A DNA stretch of 33,625 nt. It comes from an uncultured Gammaproteobacteria bacterium (GTDB lineage: Bacteria > Pseudomonadota > Gammaproteobacteria > Arenicellales > JAANXG01). The stretch is taken from assembly GCA_947259955.1 (NCBI GenBank), contig CAMYOI010000001.1:1-33625 (forward strand). The letters are read 5' to 3'. Below, piece after piece: positions 1 to 8,110 of the stretch (positions are counted from its first letter, which is position 1; each line of letters opens with the position of its first letter). The notes below the pieces were generated by a model. That model was not told the origin of the DNA. It searched no databases and worked only from the letters and a program-made list of their open reading frames with translations. The translations under genes and the position numbers were made by a program.

Positions 1-1
1 T

Positions 2-1438
2 ATTATGGTCAACTGCAATCCGGAGACGGTGTCGACCGATTATGATACGTCGGACCGCTTGTATTTCGAACCGCTGACTCTCGAGGATGTCATCGAGATT
101 GTCCATGTCGAAAATCCGGACGGAGTGATAGTGCATTATGGTGGCCAGACTCCCTTGAAACTGGCACGCGAACTCGAAGCCGCGGGCGCGCGCATCATCG
201 GTACGTCTCCGCAGGCGATCCATCGTGCCGAGGACCGCGAACGCTTCCAGCGACTTCTTCAAGACCTCGATCTGCTGCAGCCGCCCAACCGAATCGCCGC
301 CAGCGCACAGGAAGCGCTGCAACTTGCGGGGGAGATTGGCTATCCACTGGTCGTAAGACCCTCGTACGTACTCGGGGGGCGCGCCATGGAAGTGGTCCAC
401 AACGAAGCTGACCTGGAAAACTACATGAAGGCGGCTATCCAGGTATCCAATGAATCGCCGGTGCTGCTCGACCGCTTTTTGAACGACGCAATTGAGGTCG
501 ACGTGGACGCCATCTGTGACGGCAGGGACGTGCTGATCGGCGGCATCATGGAACACATCGAGGAAGCGGGAGTGCATTCCGGGGACTCCGCCTGTTCGCT
601 GCCGCCTTTCAGCCTTCCGCAAGAAATTCAGGACCGACTGCGCGAGCAGACCCGGGCGATGGCCACGGCACTCGAAGTTGTTGGCTTGATGAACGTGCAG
701 TTCGCCGTAAAGGACGGTCAGATTTACGTGCTCGAGGTCAATCCGCGCGCCTCGCGGACGGTGCCGTTCGTATCCAAGGCAACGTCCAGGCCGCTGGCCA
801 AGATCGCTGCACGCTGCATGACAGGACGCAGCTTGGCCGAACAGAACGTATTGGACGAGGTCGTTCCCCTGTATTACTCGGTAAAGGAGGCGGTGTTTCC
901 ATTCATCAAATTCCCCGGAGTCGATACCGTGCTCGGGCCGGAGATGAAAAGCACCGGCGAGGTCATGGGAATCGGCTGGAGCTTCGGTGAGGCCTATGGC
1001 AAGTCGCAGCTTGCATCGGGTACCAAAATACCTGCCAGCGGGCGGGTGCTGATCAGCGTTAAGACAACGGATCAGAAGCCCTGTGTGACGATCGCACGTT
1101 ATTTGGTCGACAATGGATTCTCCCTCGTTGCCACGCACGGCACCGCGGCGGTATTGAAAGAGGCTGGAATAGAGGTAAAGCGGATAAACAAGGTGCTCGA
1201 AGGACGGCCCCACGTCGTCGATATGATCAAGAACAAGGAGATCGATTTGATTATTAACACCACCGCAGGCAAACAGAGCCTCAAAGACTCCTACACCATC
1301 CGGCGGGCGGCTCTGCAAAACAAAATCACCTACTTCACCACCCTTGCCGCCGCACGCGCCGCCTGCGAGGCGCACAGCGCAGGTACGCATACGAGTGTGA
1401 ATCGTTTGCAGGCATTACATGAGGATGTCCGCCTATGA
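2..1438 (+). CDS. carB: Carbamoyl-phosphate synthase large subunit, C-terminal part (5' end outside window)
   Basis: This is the large, ammonia- and ATP-using subunit of carbamoyl-phosphate synthase, which feeds arginine and pyrimidine synthesis. The reading frame is open to the window edge and begins inside the conserved [20 protein letters not shown] segment, so about 478 of the family's ~1,070 residues are present. The first ~340 residues are the rest of the second (carbamate-phosphorylating) ATP-grasp unit, with [24 protein letters not shown] and the metal-site strand [18 protein letters not shown]. The last ~110 residues form the MGS-like allosteric domain ([26 protein letters not shown]), where UMP, IMP and ornithine bind in E. 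coli. The start listed in the ORF track is only an internal Met. The stop TGA overlaps the greA start codon (ATGA). Identification is certain; only the 5' extent is unknown. Confidence 0.98.
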   Translation: MMVNCNPETVSTDYDTSDRLYFEPLTLEDVIEIVHVENPDGVIVHYGGQTPLKLARELEAAGARIIGTSPQAIHRAEDRERFQRLLQDLDLLQPPNRIAASAQEALQLAGEIGYPLVVRPSYVLGGRAMEVVHNEADLENYMKAAIQVSNESPVLLDRFLNDAIEVDVDAICDGRDVLIGGIMEHIEEAGVHSGDSACSLPPFSLPQEIQDRLREQTRAMATALEVVGLMNVQFAVKDGQIYVLEVNPRASRTVPFVSKATSRPLAKIAARCMTGRSLAEQNVLDEVVPLYYSVKEAVFPFIKFPGVDTVLGPEMKSTGEVMGIGWSFGEAYGKSQLASGTKIPASGRVLISVKTTDQKPCVTIARYLVDNGFSLVATHGTAAVLKEAGIEVKRINKVLEGRPHVVDMIKNKEIDLIINTTAGKQSLKDSYTIRRAALQNKITYFTTLAAARAACEAHSAGTHTSVNRLQALHEDVRL

Positions 1439-1911
1439 CACGAGTACTACTGACCGCCGACGGGGCCGGGATTTTGCGGGAGGAACTGGCCAGGCTCATT
1501 AAAAAGGAGCGCCCGAGGATCATCAAGGCCATCGCCGAGGCGCGCTCCCACGGCGACCTGTCGGAAAACGCGGAGTACGACGCGGCCCGCGACGAACAGG
1601 GCTTCATCGAGGGTCGCATCGCCGAGCTGGAGGATCAGCTGGCGCGGGCGGAGATCGTGGATCCCAAGAAACTCAATATCGCAGGCAAGGTCGTATTCGG
1701 TGCTTTAGTCGACCTGTATGATGTCGAGTCGGACACCGAAGTGACCTACCAGATCGTGGGCGAACTCGAAACCGATCTCGAACGCGGACGCATATCCCTT
1801 AGCTCACCCATCGGACGCGCCCTGATCGGTAAGGAGGAAGGCGAAGAACTTGAGGTGATTACACCCGGGGGCACCCGGGGATACGAGATCGTCAAAGTCC
1901 GCTACGAGTAG
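1435..1911 (+). CDS. greA: Transcription elongation factor GreA
   Basis: GreA enters the RNA polymerase secondary channel and stimulates cleavage of backtracked RNA. The protein has 158 residues, the family's normal length. It has the N-terminal antiparallel coiled coil (about residues 8-75) with the acidic tip [10 protein letters not shown]; Asp41 and Glu44 fall at the same numbers as the catalytic tip residues of E. coli GreA. The C-terminal FKBP-like domain contains [19 protein letters not shown]. Its ATG overlaps the carB stop by four bases (ATGA), so translation is probably coupled to carB and no separate promoter is needed. Pseudomonas also places greA after carAB. No clear intrinsic terminator follows; the next gene converges from the minus strand 26 bp away. 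Confidence 0.97.
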   Translation: MTRVLLTADGAGILREELARLIKKERPRIIKAIAEARSHGDLSENAEYDAARDEQGFIEGRIAELEDQLARAEIVDPKKLNIAGKVVFGALVDLYDVESDTEVTYQIVGELETDLERGRISLSSPIGRALIGKEEGEELEVITPGGTRGYEIVKVRYE

Positions 1912-1937
1912 GGAATTAAGTATTGTGTCCCCTAAAT

Positions 1938-3197
1938 TCAGTACAGTACTGCGATTTCTATGATTTCCGAGTATTCAAGTTCGAAGGTTGCGCTACCGCC
2001 GACCAGGTGCTGGGTCAGTATCAGCATTTCGGGTCCGGCGTTTTCTATGTAGGCATAGTGAGTTTTGCCATCGTTGGTTTTCACGCGCGCAAGCCGGCTC
2101 AGATGAGTGCCGACTTCCGTAATGGGCGTCGGGTTGAAAGTTTCTTCCCTGGGTTTCTCACTCTCTTCCTCTTTCTCTTCCTCGGTTGCCACCTCGCGTT
2201 CCACAAACAGTTCGCTCAGCGCATTGTCAGCAACCAACACGTTCACACCGAGCCAGTCGACGAAATTAGCCGCTTCGAGTTGAGCTAATTCCGCCGTGCC
2301 GGCCGGCTCCAATGGATCAAGGTTGACGGTAATTCTCGTCGCATTGGTCAGGTGGTTGCGATACGCCTTCGAGAGTTCGTCACTGGGGTACAGGTTGGAT
2401 CGTTCGAGATCAGTGGCTATCCTCCGGATCTGGCTGTTGACGAATTCGCTCGGGGACTCGCCGCTCTTTTGCGAGCAGTACGAAATCTTCTTCTTGATAA
2501 ACGACTCGTCGTCCACGCTGTAAGAGAGGCTGGACAGTTTGAGTTCGGGCGAGAGGATTCGCTGCAGGGACGGAATGGCATTTTGTTTCACAGGAATCGA
2601 TCCCTCGAGGGACACGTTCATCATGTCCGGATTTCTGACGCGCAAGAAAAAATCCAGGGTGCCGGTGGCGGCTGATATTGAATGCTCGAGACGGGCACTC
2701 AGCTCTAGGCGCTGGTATCCCATCGCGTTGTAATCCGCGGACTGGAAAGCACCGTTACCGCACCCCCAGATCGATGTCGGCAGGCTGATCGGCGGCTGCC
2801 AATCCCATTTAGCAGGCTGGGTGATCATATCGCCGAGATCGCTGTCCAGGGAAAGTACGATCTGGTTGGCCGATAAATTGAGTTCTTTCGGAAGCGATTT
2901 TTTATAAAAAGCTTCGAGTATGGGGACGATGCCCTTCGGTTCGTTCCAGGTGGCCAGGAGCGAGCCAACCTTGATAACGTCATCGGAACCTTTTGGTCTG
3001 ATGGTAATGCCGGTCAATCCAATGGGTCCCATCACCGAAGTCCGAACATCTTGGTAGGAAATATCCGCCTGATTCGAAAGCCGGGCCTGTGCCTGTTTGA
3101 ATGTAGCATCGATGGAATACCACAGGAAAGCCTTCACACCGCCCCACACAAGCAAGGGCAGTATCAGGAACAATATGATTACGTTTCGCAGTCTCAT
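1938..3197 (-). CDS. Unknown membrane-anchored, probably periplasmic protein
   Basis: I do not recognise this 419-residue protein. An N-terminal hydrophobic helix (about residues 5-27, NVIILFLILPLLVWGG, preceded by MRLR) predicts a single inner-membrane anchor with the remainder in the periplasm. There are exactly two cysteines, C146 (WGCGNG) and C241 (SYCSQK), which could form a disulfide there. A strongly acidic linker (about 333-352, TEEEKEEESEKPREE) separates the main domain from a ~60-residue C-terminal segment (VKTNDGKTHYAYIENAG...) that reads like a small beta-barrel; that fold is inference. The middle is rich in alternating strands, loosely like AsmA/DUF945-type periplasmic proteins, but I cannot assign a family. 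It is last in the minus-strand run yhbY-NRDE-this gene, 49 bp after the NRDE stop. The ORF is long and has no competing real gene on the other strand. Confidence 0.85.
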   Translation of the reverse strand: MRLRNVIILFLILPLLVWGGVKAFLWYSIDATFKQAQARLSNQADISYQDVRTSVMGPIGLTGITIRPKGSDDVIKVGSLLATWNEPKGIVPILEAFYKKSLPKELNLSANQIVLSLDSDLGDMITQPAKWDWQPPISLPTSIWGCGNGAFQSADYNAMGYQRLELSARLEHSISAATGTLDFFLRVRNPDMMNVSLEGSIPVKQNAIPSLQRILSPELKLSSLSYSVDDESFIKKKISYCSQKSGESPSEFVNSQIRRIATDLERSNLYPSDELSKAYRNHLTNATRITVNLDPLEPAGTAELAQLEAANFVDWLGVNVLVADNALSELFVEREVATEEEKEEESEKPREETFNPTPITEVGTHLSRLARVKTNDGKTHYAYIENAGPEMLILTQHLVGGSATFELEYSEIIEIAVLY

Positions 3198-3233
3198 GAT
3201 TGCCAGTATCTAGTTCGCAAACTTGCGTAACAG

Positions 3234-3255
3234 CCTGTCGGCTTGATCAGACAGG
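3234..3255 (-). repeat. Inverted repeat (6-bp stem) at the NRDE gene stop
   Basis: CCTGTC and GACAGG form a perfect 6-bp stem with a 10-nt loop spanning the NRDE gene's stop codon. On the minus strand it is followed by a second short stem (CGCAA/TTGCG, around 3215-3226). There is no T-run, so it does not look like an intrinsic terminator. It could shape the intergenic mRNA before the downstream gene. The structure is seen; a role is speculative. Confidence 0.35.
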
Positions 3256-4032
3256 TTGATCTTCGAGATCGAATTCATAGGCGACACTTGAATAATTATC
3301 CGTATTTCGGGGCGCTGCTGGAGCATAGGTTCTTTCCTCTAATATTAGTCGATTATCCCGGGATACGAGAAGTATAGTAGAACTACGCGTACCGTATGTG
3401 TCTCCGCTAATAAATGCTGACGATAACAGCTCCTCCCACTCCGCGCTCACACCTGATTCCGGCAGGTCCTCGTTGCTGGCGCGCGTCTGATCGCAGAGTA
3501 TGGAAAACAACGAATCAGCGTCCAGGTGATCGCGTTCCAGCAGATTCTCGAGGTTCTGTTTGCCGGTTCGCACCTTCGGCCATGGTGTATCCAGTAGGTG
3601 ATTACTCAAACCGTAGATTCCCTTTTGCAGCGGCTTCACGCCGCGCTCCCGGTTCGAAAAATACACGGCATGCGAAAGCGAACCGGCAACCAGGTTGAAT
3701 CCGTTATAATGATCGGCGCTTGCAGCCAGGCTTGCTATATAGTCGTCCGGAGTGGAATAGGTAGTGAGGTATTCGCTGACCAGCGCGCCCCTTGATGTTT
3801 CGAATTTGGCGTCGTTTGATTCCCTGTAGTTGGTGACGGCCGCCCAATGTCCGTATCTCGTCACGCCGAACCAGGTGCCGCCCTTTTCGAGGTCCTTTCC
3901 GGCTATGACACCTTGATGTTCGGCCCACCTATGAGCCGCCGATGTCGGGCGATCATAGAATTCGTCGCGATTGGCGGCGGCTACGAGCCGGTAATCCGGA
4001 TGGGTATCGATGGCCAGGAACAACAGGCACAT
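3247..4032 (-). CDS. NRDE-family (TANGO2-like) protein
   Basis: This is a 261-residue member of the NRDE family, the bacterial relatives of eukaryotic TANGO2. The signature is the N-terminal MCLLFLAID followed by AANRDEFYDRPT, then GGTWFGVTRYGHWAAVTNYR and, near the C-terminus, GTRSSTILLVSRD. The invariant Cys2 after the initiator Met suggests an Ntn-hydrolase-like fold; the biochemical function is not established. I start it at the ATG at 4032 because family members begin MCLxF; the ORF track's 35-residue extension to 4137 runs antisense-free into yhbY in another frame and is not family-like. It lies 8 bp after the yhbY stop, so the two are probably cotranscribed. No good Shine-Dalgarno is visible. 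Confidence 0.93.
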   Translation of the reverse strand: MCLLFLAIDTHPDYRLVAAANRDEFYDRPTSAAHRWAEHQGVIAGKDLEKGGTWFGVTRYGHWAAVTNYRESNDAKFETSRGALVSEYLTTYSTPDDYIASLAASADHYNGFNLVAGSLSHAVYFSNRERGVKPLQKGIYGLSNHLLDTPWPKVRTGKQNLENLLERDHLDADSLFSILCDQTRASNEDLPESGVSAEWEELLSSAFISGDTYGTRSSTILLVSRDNRLILEERTYAPAAPRNTDNYSSVAYEFDLEDQPV

Positions 4033-4040
4033 TGCAAGGA

Positions 4041-4334
4041 TCAACCGGGCAGTTGGATAACCGGTGGTTCCGCCTCGCGGAAGATGACGCCCACCCGCCC
4101 GAGGGTCTGTACCAGGTCGGCGCCGGTGGCGGCGCATACCGAGGCCAGCAGCCTATCGCGTTCTTGCCTTGCCAGGGCCGGTAATTTTATCTTCAGCAAC
4201 TCGTGGTGGCTAAGCCCCCCCTCGATCTCGGCCACGACGCTGTCATTGAGGCCCTTGTTGCCGATGGTTACGACAGGACTGCGGCCATGGCACAGCCCGC
4301 GCAGATAGCGCTTCTGTTTTCCGGTAAGTGTCAA
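4041..4334 (-). CDS. yhbY: YhbY/CRM-domain ribosome assembly RNA-binding protein
   Basis: This small KH-like CRM-domain protein associates with pre-50S particles in E. coli. The family features are TGKQKRYLRGLCHG, PVVTIGNKGLNDSVVAEIEG (with the GNKG loop), HHELLKIKL and GRVGVIFRE. I prefer a TTG start at 4334 (MTLTGKQKRY), which gives 97 residues, the same as E. coli YhbY. The ORF-track ATG at 4379 adds 15 residues (MSHWESLGCKRYSNI) that do not look like the family. That longer form would leave only 5 bp to the divergent rlmE start. Neither start has a clear Shine-Dalgarno, so the exact N-terminus is uncertain. It heads the minus-strand run yhbY-NRDE-unknown protein. Confidence 0.92.
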   Translation of the reverse strand: MTLTGKQKRYLRGLCHGRSPVVTIGNKGLNDSVVAEIEGGLSHHELLKIKLPALARQERDRLLASVCAATGADLVQTLGRVGVIFREAEPPVIQLPG

Positions 4335-4384
4335 AATGTTCGAGTATCGTTTACAACCCAGGGATTCCCAGTGTGACATAGATC

Positions 4385-5011
4385 ATGAGTCGGAGAAAAC
4401 CAAAGACCAGGCAATGGCTGCAGGAGCGGCGCAATGACGGCTACGCTCGGCAGGCCCGCCGGCATGGATACCGCAGCCGCGCCGTCTACAAACTGGCGGA
4501 GATTGATCACAGGGACAGGCTCATCAGGCGCGGGATGCGCATACTGGAACTGGGCGCCGCTCCCGGCGGTTGGTCACAATACCTGGCGGAAAAGGTAGGT
4601 CCGGAGGGGCAGGTCGTTGCGGTGGACGTCATCGAAATGGCAACCGTGCAGAACGTTCAATTCATTCACGGCGACTTTACCGACCCCGCCGTGCGGAAGC
4701 TCCTGATTGAGGCACTGGGCTCAGCCGACCTTGTAATCTCGGATGTGGCGCCCAATATTACTGGCGTCAGGGATGCAGATCGGGCCCGTTTTCTGGAATT
4801 GCTAGAATCGGCTCTGGACGTGGCGCGCATGACGCTGCGAAATGGCGGCAACATGCTGCTCAAGGTATTCGAAGGCCCCGAAATAAAAGGTTTCAGGAGA
4901 GATTGTGGCCAACATTTCAAAGGCGTTTCCGTGCGGAAACCCTCCGCCTCCCGGCCCAGAAGCCGCGAATACTACCTATTGGCAAAGCAGTTTGTGCGGG
5001 ACAAGGACTAG
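4385..5011 (+). CDS. rlmE: 23S rRNA (uridine-2'-O-)-methyltransferase RlmE (FtsJ/RrmJ)
   Basis: RlmE methylates the ribose of U2552 in the 23S rRNA A-loop late in 50S assembly. The 208-residue protein has the usual length. It has the SAM-binding motif LELGAAPGGWSQ (residues 54-65) and the complete catalytic tetrad K36-D120-K160-E195 (SRAVYKL, ISDVAPN, LLKVFEG, RSREYY), which corresponds to K38-D124-K164-E199 of E. coli. The N-terminus is rich in Arg/Lys, as expected for an rRNA-binding enzyme. It is divergent from yhbY and followed by ftsH, the order seen in E. coli and Pseudomonas. Confidence 0.97.
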   Translation: MSRRKPKTRQWLQERRNDGYARQARRHGYRSRAVYKLAEIDHRDRLIRRGMRILELGAAPGGWSQYLAEKVGPEGQVVAVDVIEMATVQNVQFIHGDFTDPAVRKLLIEALGSADLVISDVAPNITGVRDADRARFLELLESALDVARMTLRNGGNMLLKVFEGPEIKGFRRDCGQHFKGVSVRKPSASRPRSREYYLLAKQFVRDKD

Positions 5012-5013
5012 AA

Positions 5014-5042
5014 TTGCCTGTAGCATTCGGACGATGCAGAAT
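5014..5042 (+). promoter_or_regulatory. Possible sigma70 promoter for ftsH
   Basis: TTGCCT and CAGAAT are spaced by 17 bp just after the rlmE stop. Each box matches four of six consensus bases, so this is a modest candidate. It would give a leader of about 85 nt before the ftsH TTG start. The 122-bp rlmE-ftsH gap otherwise holds no gene. Confidence 0.3.
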
Positions 5043-5123
5043 TGAACCAAGCAGGGACGCAGAGGTCCAGACTACCATGAATAAAGTACACTTGAACTGA
5101 TGTATCGGTGTACGCCACACTGC

Positions 5124-5136
5124 AGGAGCTGGTTTG
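5124..5136 (+). promoter_or_regulatory. Shine-Dalgarno and TTG start of ftsH
   Basis: AGGAG lies five bases before TTG (5134-5136). The following codons give [15 protein letters not shown], closely matching the E. coli FtsH N-terminus ([12 protein letters not shown]). A second in-frame TTG at 5143 is too far from the AGGAG. The rare start codon is therefore well supported and may limit FtsH synthesis. Confidence 0.7.
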
Positions 5137-7050
5137 AATAACTTGACCAAAAATCTCATTCTCTGGTTGGTCATCGCCATGGTGTTGATGGCGGTGTTCA
5201 ACAATTTCGCACCTGACGGATCGTCGCCGAATCAGCGTGTGGACTACTCTACCTTTCTGAACGAAGTTAGAGAGGGCCGGGTTGAGCGGGTAACCATCCA
5301 GGGAACCACTATCTACGCGACGACGACTTCCGGCCAGGCTTTCATGACTATTGCGCCTGACGACCGCGGCCTCGTCGGTGACCTGATCGAAAACGGCGTT
5401 GAAATCGAGGCCAAGGAGGAAGAACAGCCGTCCTTCCTGGCGCAGATCATCATCCATTGGTTCCCGCTGCTGCTGATCGTCGGTGTCTGGATCTACCTGA
5501 TGCGGCAGATGCAGGGTGGTGGTGGACGCGGAGCGCTGAGCTTCGGCAAGAGCCGCGCCAGGATGCTGACAGAAGAAAGCAACAAGGTAACCTTCGAGGA
5601 TGTTGCCGGCATAGAGGAGGCCAAGGAGGAGGTGCAGGAACTTGTGGAGTTCCTGCGGGACCCATCCAAATTCCAGAAGCTGGGCGGACGGATCCCCCGC
5701 GGCGTGCTGATGACCGGCAGTCCGGGAACCGGTAAAACGCTGCTGGCCAGGGCGATAGCGGGTGAGGCGAAGGTGCCGTTCTTTTCGATTTCCGGATCGG
5801 ATTTCGTGGAGATGTTCGTCGGTGTCGGCGCGTCGCGCGTCAGGGACATGTTCGAACAGGCAAAAAAACACGCGCCATGCATCATATTTATCGACGAAAT
5901 CGACGCCGTGGGCCGCCAACGTGGCGCCGGTTTGGGCGGTGGCCACGACGAGCGCGAACAGACGCTGAACCAGCTGCTGGTCGAGATGGACGGTTTCGAA
6001 GGCAGCGAGGGTGTGATAGTCATTGCCGCGACCAACCGCCCCGACGTGCTCGATCCGGCATTGCTCCGGCCCGGCCGCTTCGACAGACAGGTACATGTAC
6101 CTCTGCCGGATATACGTGGGCGTGAGCAGATCCTCAAGGTGCACATGCGTAAAGTCCCGCTCGCGGACGACGTGGATGCGAGCATACTAGCGCGCGGGTC
6201 CCCGGGCTTCTCCGGTGCAGACTTGGCTAACCTGATCAACGAGGCCGCGCTGTTTGCGGCACGGGGCGGGAAGAAGCTGGTGGACATGGAGGATTTCGAA
6301 ATGGCCAAGGACAAGGTCCTGATGGGTGTGGAAAGGCGCTCGATCGTGATGCCTGAACACGAAAGGTGGAACACCGCCTACCACGAGTCTGGCCACACCG
6401 TTGTGGCGAAGTCGTTGAAGAACACGGACCCGGTACACAAGGTTACGATCATCCCTCGCGGCCGGGCGCTCGGGGTGACCATGCAGCTGCCGGAGGAAGA
6501 CCGCTACAGCCATGACCGTGAATACCTGCTGTCGAGGATCGCCGTGCTGATGGGCGGCCGGATTGCGGAGGAGGTTTTCATGAAGCAAATGACCACCGGG
6601 GCATCGAACGATTTCGAACAGGCCACCGAACTGGCGCAGAACATGGTGTCGAGGTGGGGCATGAGCGATGCACTGGGGCCGCGCGTATACGGAGAAAACA
6701 ATTCCGAGGTCTTCCTGGGCCGGGACGTCACGACACACCGTAATCTAAGTGATGAAACCGCGCGGAAGGTCGATGGTGAAATCACCCGCATCGTCGAAGA
6801 GCAATACCGTCGGGCCCGCAACATCATCGAAGAAAACAGTGATAAAGTCGAAATGATGGCCAAGGCGCTGATGGAGTGGGAGACGCTGGATTCGGATCAG
6901 ATCGAGGACATCATGTCTGGCAGTGAACCGCGTCCGCCCGCCGACGAGTCCGGGGGTAAACCAGAAGGGCCGTCGGGCGAGCAGAAGGAAGAAAGTTCAC
7001 GCCCGCAGGTCAAACCGAATCTGGACAAACCCGCCGGCGATCAGCCCTAG
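5134..7050 (+). CDS. ftsH: ATP-dependent zinc metalloprotease FtsH
   Basis: FtsH is a hexameric, membrane-bound AAA+ protease that degrades misfolded membrane proteins and regulators. The 638 residues show TM1 (about 7-26, [15 protein letters not shown]), a periplasmic domain, TM2 (about 108-127, [15 protein letters not shown]), Walker A GSPGTGKT (195-202), pore loop [13 protein letters not shown], Walker B IIFIDEID, the second-region-of-homology arginines in RPGRFDRQ, and zinc motif HESGH (417-421) with the downstream acidic ligand in [10 protein letters not shown]. The start is TTG at 5134, fixed by AGGAG at 5124-5128, five bases upstream; no ATG is suitably placed. The Walker A has Ser where nearly all FtsH proteins have Pro (GPPGTGKT). 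The C-terminal tail is low-complexity and Pro/Glu/Lys-rich. Confidence 0.98.
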   Translation: MNNLTKNLILWLVIAMVLMAVFNNFAPDGSSPNQRVDYSTFLNEVREGRVERVTIQGTTIYATTTSGQAFMTIAPDDRGLVGDLIENGVEIEAKEEEQPSFLAQIIIHWFPLLLIVGVWIYLMRQMQGGGGRGALSFGKSRARMLTEESNKVTFEDVAGIEEAKEEVQELVEFLRDPSKFQKLGGRIPRGVLMTGSPGTGKTLLARAIAGEAKVPFFSISGSDFVEMFVGVGASRVRDMFEQAKKHAPCIIFIDEIDAVGRQRGAGLGGGHDEREQTLNQLLVEMDGFEGSEGVIVIAATNRPDVLDPALLRPGRFDRQVHVPLPDIRGREQILKVHMRKVPLADDVDASILARGSPGFSGADLANLINEAALFAARGGKKLVDMEDFEMAKDKVLMGVERRSIVMPEHERWNTAYHESGHTVVAKSLKNTDPVHKVTIIPRGRALGVTMQLPEEDRYSHDREYLLSRIAVLMGGRIAEEVFMKQMTTGASNDFEQATELAQNMVSRWGMSDALGPRVYGENNSEVFLGRDVTTHRNLSDETARKVDGEITRIVEEQYRRARNIIEENSDKVEMMAKALMEWETLDSDQIEDIMSGSEPRPPADESGGKPEGPSGEQKEESSRPQVKPNLDKPAGDQP

Positions 7051-7086
7051 CCCGCGTTGAATTGGCGCGAGGCGCGCTTCCCGTTC

Positions 7087-7110
7087 GTAGGAGCGGCGCC
7101 TCGCCGCGAT
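7087..7110 (+). repeat. REP-like palindromic element between ftsH and folP
   Basis: GTAGGAGCGGCGCCTCGCCG carries the GTAGGAGCGGC head typical of REP elements in Pseudomonas, Xanthomonas and relatives. It continues into a perfect 6-bp stem (GCGGCG/CGCCGC) with a 3-nt loop and ends in the usual GCGAT. It lies in the 113-bp ftsH-folP gap, a typical extragenic position. Only one copy is in this window. Such elements are mobilised by RAYT transposases, none of which is seen here. Confidence 0.6.
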
Positions 7111-7163
7111 AAAATGTCGGTCTGGGCAGAGAGGCCGGCTCAGTTTATGCCCTTGCCGGAACC

Positions 7164-8033
7164 ATGCGCTGCAATTCCCCGGAAACAGAATCTTCACGTC
7201 GAGATTGCCCAGCCCTGATATGCGGCAATCGCCGAATCAGTCTGACCCGCACTGTGGTTATGGGCGTCCTGAACATGACCCCGGATTCGTTTTCCGACGG
7301 CGGAAGATTCAATGAACCGGATACCGCTTTGCGTCGCGCGGAATCAATGCTGATGGAGGGGGCGGAGATCATCGACGTAGGGGGCGAGTCGACAAGGCCG
7401 GGTTCCGAGAGCGTTAGCGTGGAGCGCGAGCTGGATCGCGTCATTCCGATTATCGAATCACTGAACCGAAATATCGACGTCGTGGTGTCTATTGATACGT
7501 CGAAACCGGCCGTAATGAAGGAAGCACTCTCCGCCGGGGCCGGCATGATCAACGACGTCAACGCCCTCCGGGCCGAGGGGGCCATTGTGGTCGCCGCCGA
7601 CAACGATGTGCCGGTTTGCCTGATGCACATGCTGGGCGAGCCCCGGACCATGCAGGATGCCCCGGTGTATGACGACGTTGTGGCACAGGTGCGCACCTAC
7701 CTCGAGAATCGAGCGGCGGCCTGTATTGCGGGCGGCATCGACAAGATAAAAATAATCGTCGATCCGGGCTTCGGATTCGGCAAAAATGCTCGACACAACC
7801 TCGACCTCCTGCGCAATTTGGAGCAGCTCGTAGGCAAATACCCCGTGATGGCCGGCCTGTCCCGAAAATCCATGATTGGCAAGCTGCTGGGGCTGCCGAT
7901 GAATCGACGGTTATATGCCAGTGTGGCGCTTGCGATGATTGCCGTGAAAAACGGGGCGAGCCTGCTTCGCGTGCACGACGTCGGGCCGACGGTTGATGCC
8001 GTCCGTATGTACGAGGCGGTATATTGCGATTAA
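7164..8033 (+). CDS. folP: Dihydropteroate synthase
   Basis: This enzyme joins p-aminobenzoate to the pterin pyrophosphate in folate synthesis and is the sulfonamide target. All family blocks are present in 289 residues: VMGVLNMTPDSFSDGGRF (32-49), IIDVGGESTRPGS, SIDTSKPAVMKEAL, MINDVNAL, CLMHMLGEPRTMQ, IVDPGFGFGKNARHNL, AGLSRKSMIG and LLRVHDVGPT. The N-terminus is about 10-15 residues longer than usual before the first motif, and the ATG has no evident Shine-Dalgarno, so a later start is possible. In relatives glmM follows directly; here the next gene is tpiA. Confidence 0.96.
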   Translation: MRCNSPETESSRRDCPALICGNRRISLTRTVVMGVLNMTPDSFSDGGRFNEPDTALRRAESMLMEGAEIIDVGGESTRPGSESVSVERELDRVIPIIESLNRNIDVVVSIDTSKPAVMKEALSAGAGMINDVNALRAEGAIVVAADNDVPVCLMHMLGEPRTMQDAPVYDDVVAQVRTYLENRAAACIAGGIDKIKIIVDPGFGFGKNARHNLDLLRNLEQLVGKYPVMAGLSRKSMIGKLLGLPMNRRLYASVALAMIAVKNGASLLRVHDVGPTVDAVRMYEAVYCD

Positions 8034-8048
8034 ATCGCCGTTGTAATT

Positions 8049-8083
8049 GGCGCCCGTGATGGGTAACATCGCGCCCTCTTTTT
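8049..8083 (+). terminator. Candidate intrinsic terminator after folP
   Basis: GGCGC (8049-8053) pairs with GCGCC (8071-8075), and GATG (8058-8061) with CATC (8067-8070), with a 4-nt bulge on the 5' side. It is followed by CTCTTTTT. The bulge weakens it, but hairpin plus T-run at the end of the ftsH-folP unit fits transcription stopping before tpiA. Confidence 0.45.
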
Positions 8084-8110
8084 GACCGGTCCTGTTATTT
8101 AGAGCACCCA

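Noticed and set aside
1909-1934. Inverted repeat TAGGG/CCCTA between greA and the convergent gene
   Set aside because: The stem is only 5 bp with a 16-nt loop and no T-run, too weak for a terminator call.
5091-5120. Sigma32-like boxes (CTTGAAC, then CGCCACAC 15 bp later) before ftsH, which is a heat-shock gene in E. coli
   Set aside because: The implied transcription start falls at or inside the AGGAG Shine-Dalgarno, leaving almost no leader; the match at the -10 element is also partial.
5008-6144. 378-residue minus-strand ORF across the 5' half of ftsH
   Set aside because: It is antisense to an unambiguous ftsH and has no recognisable motifs.
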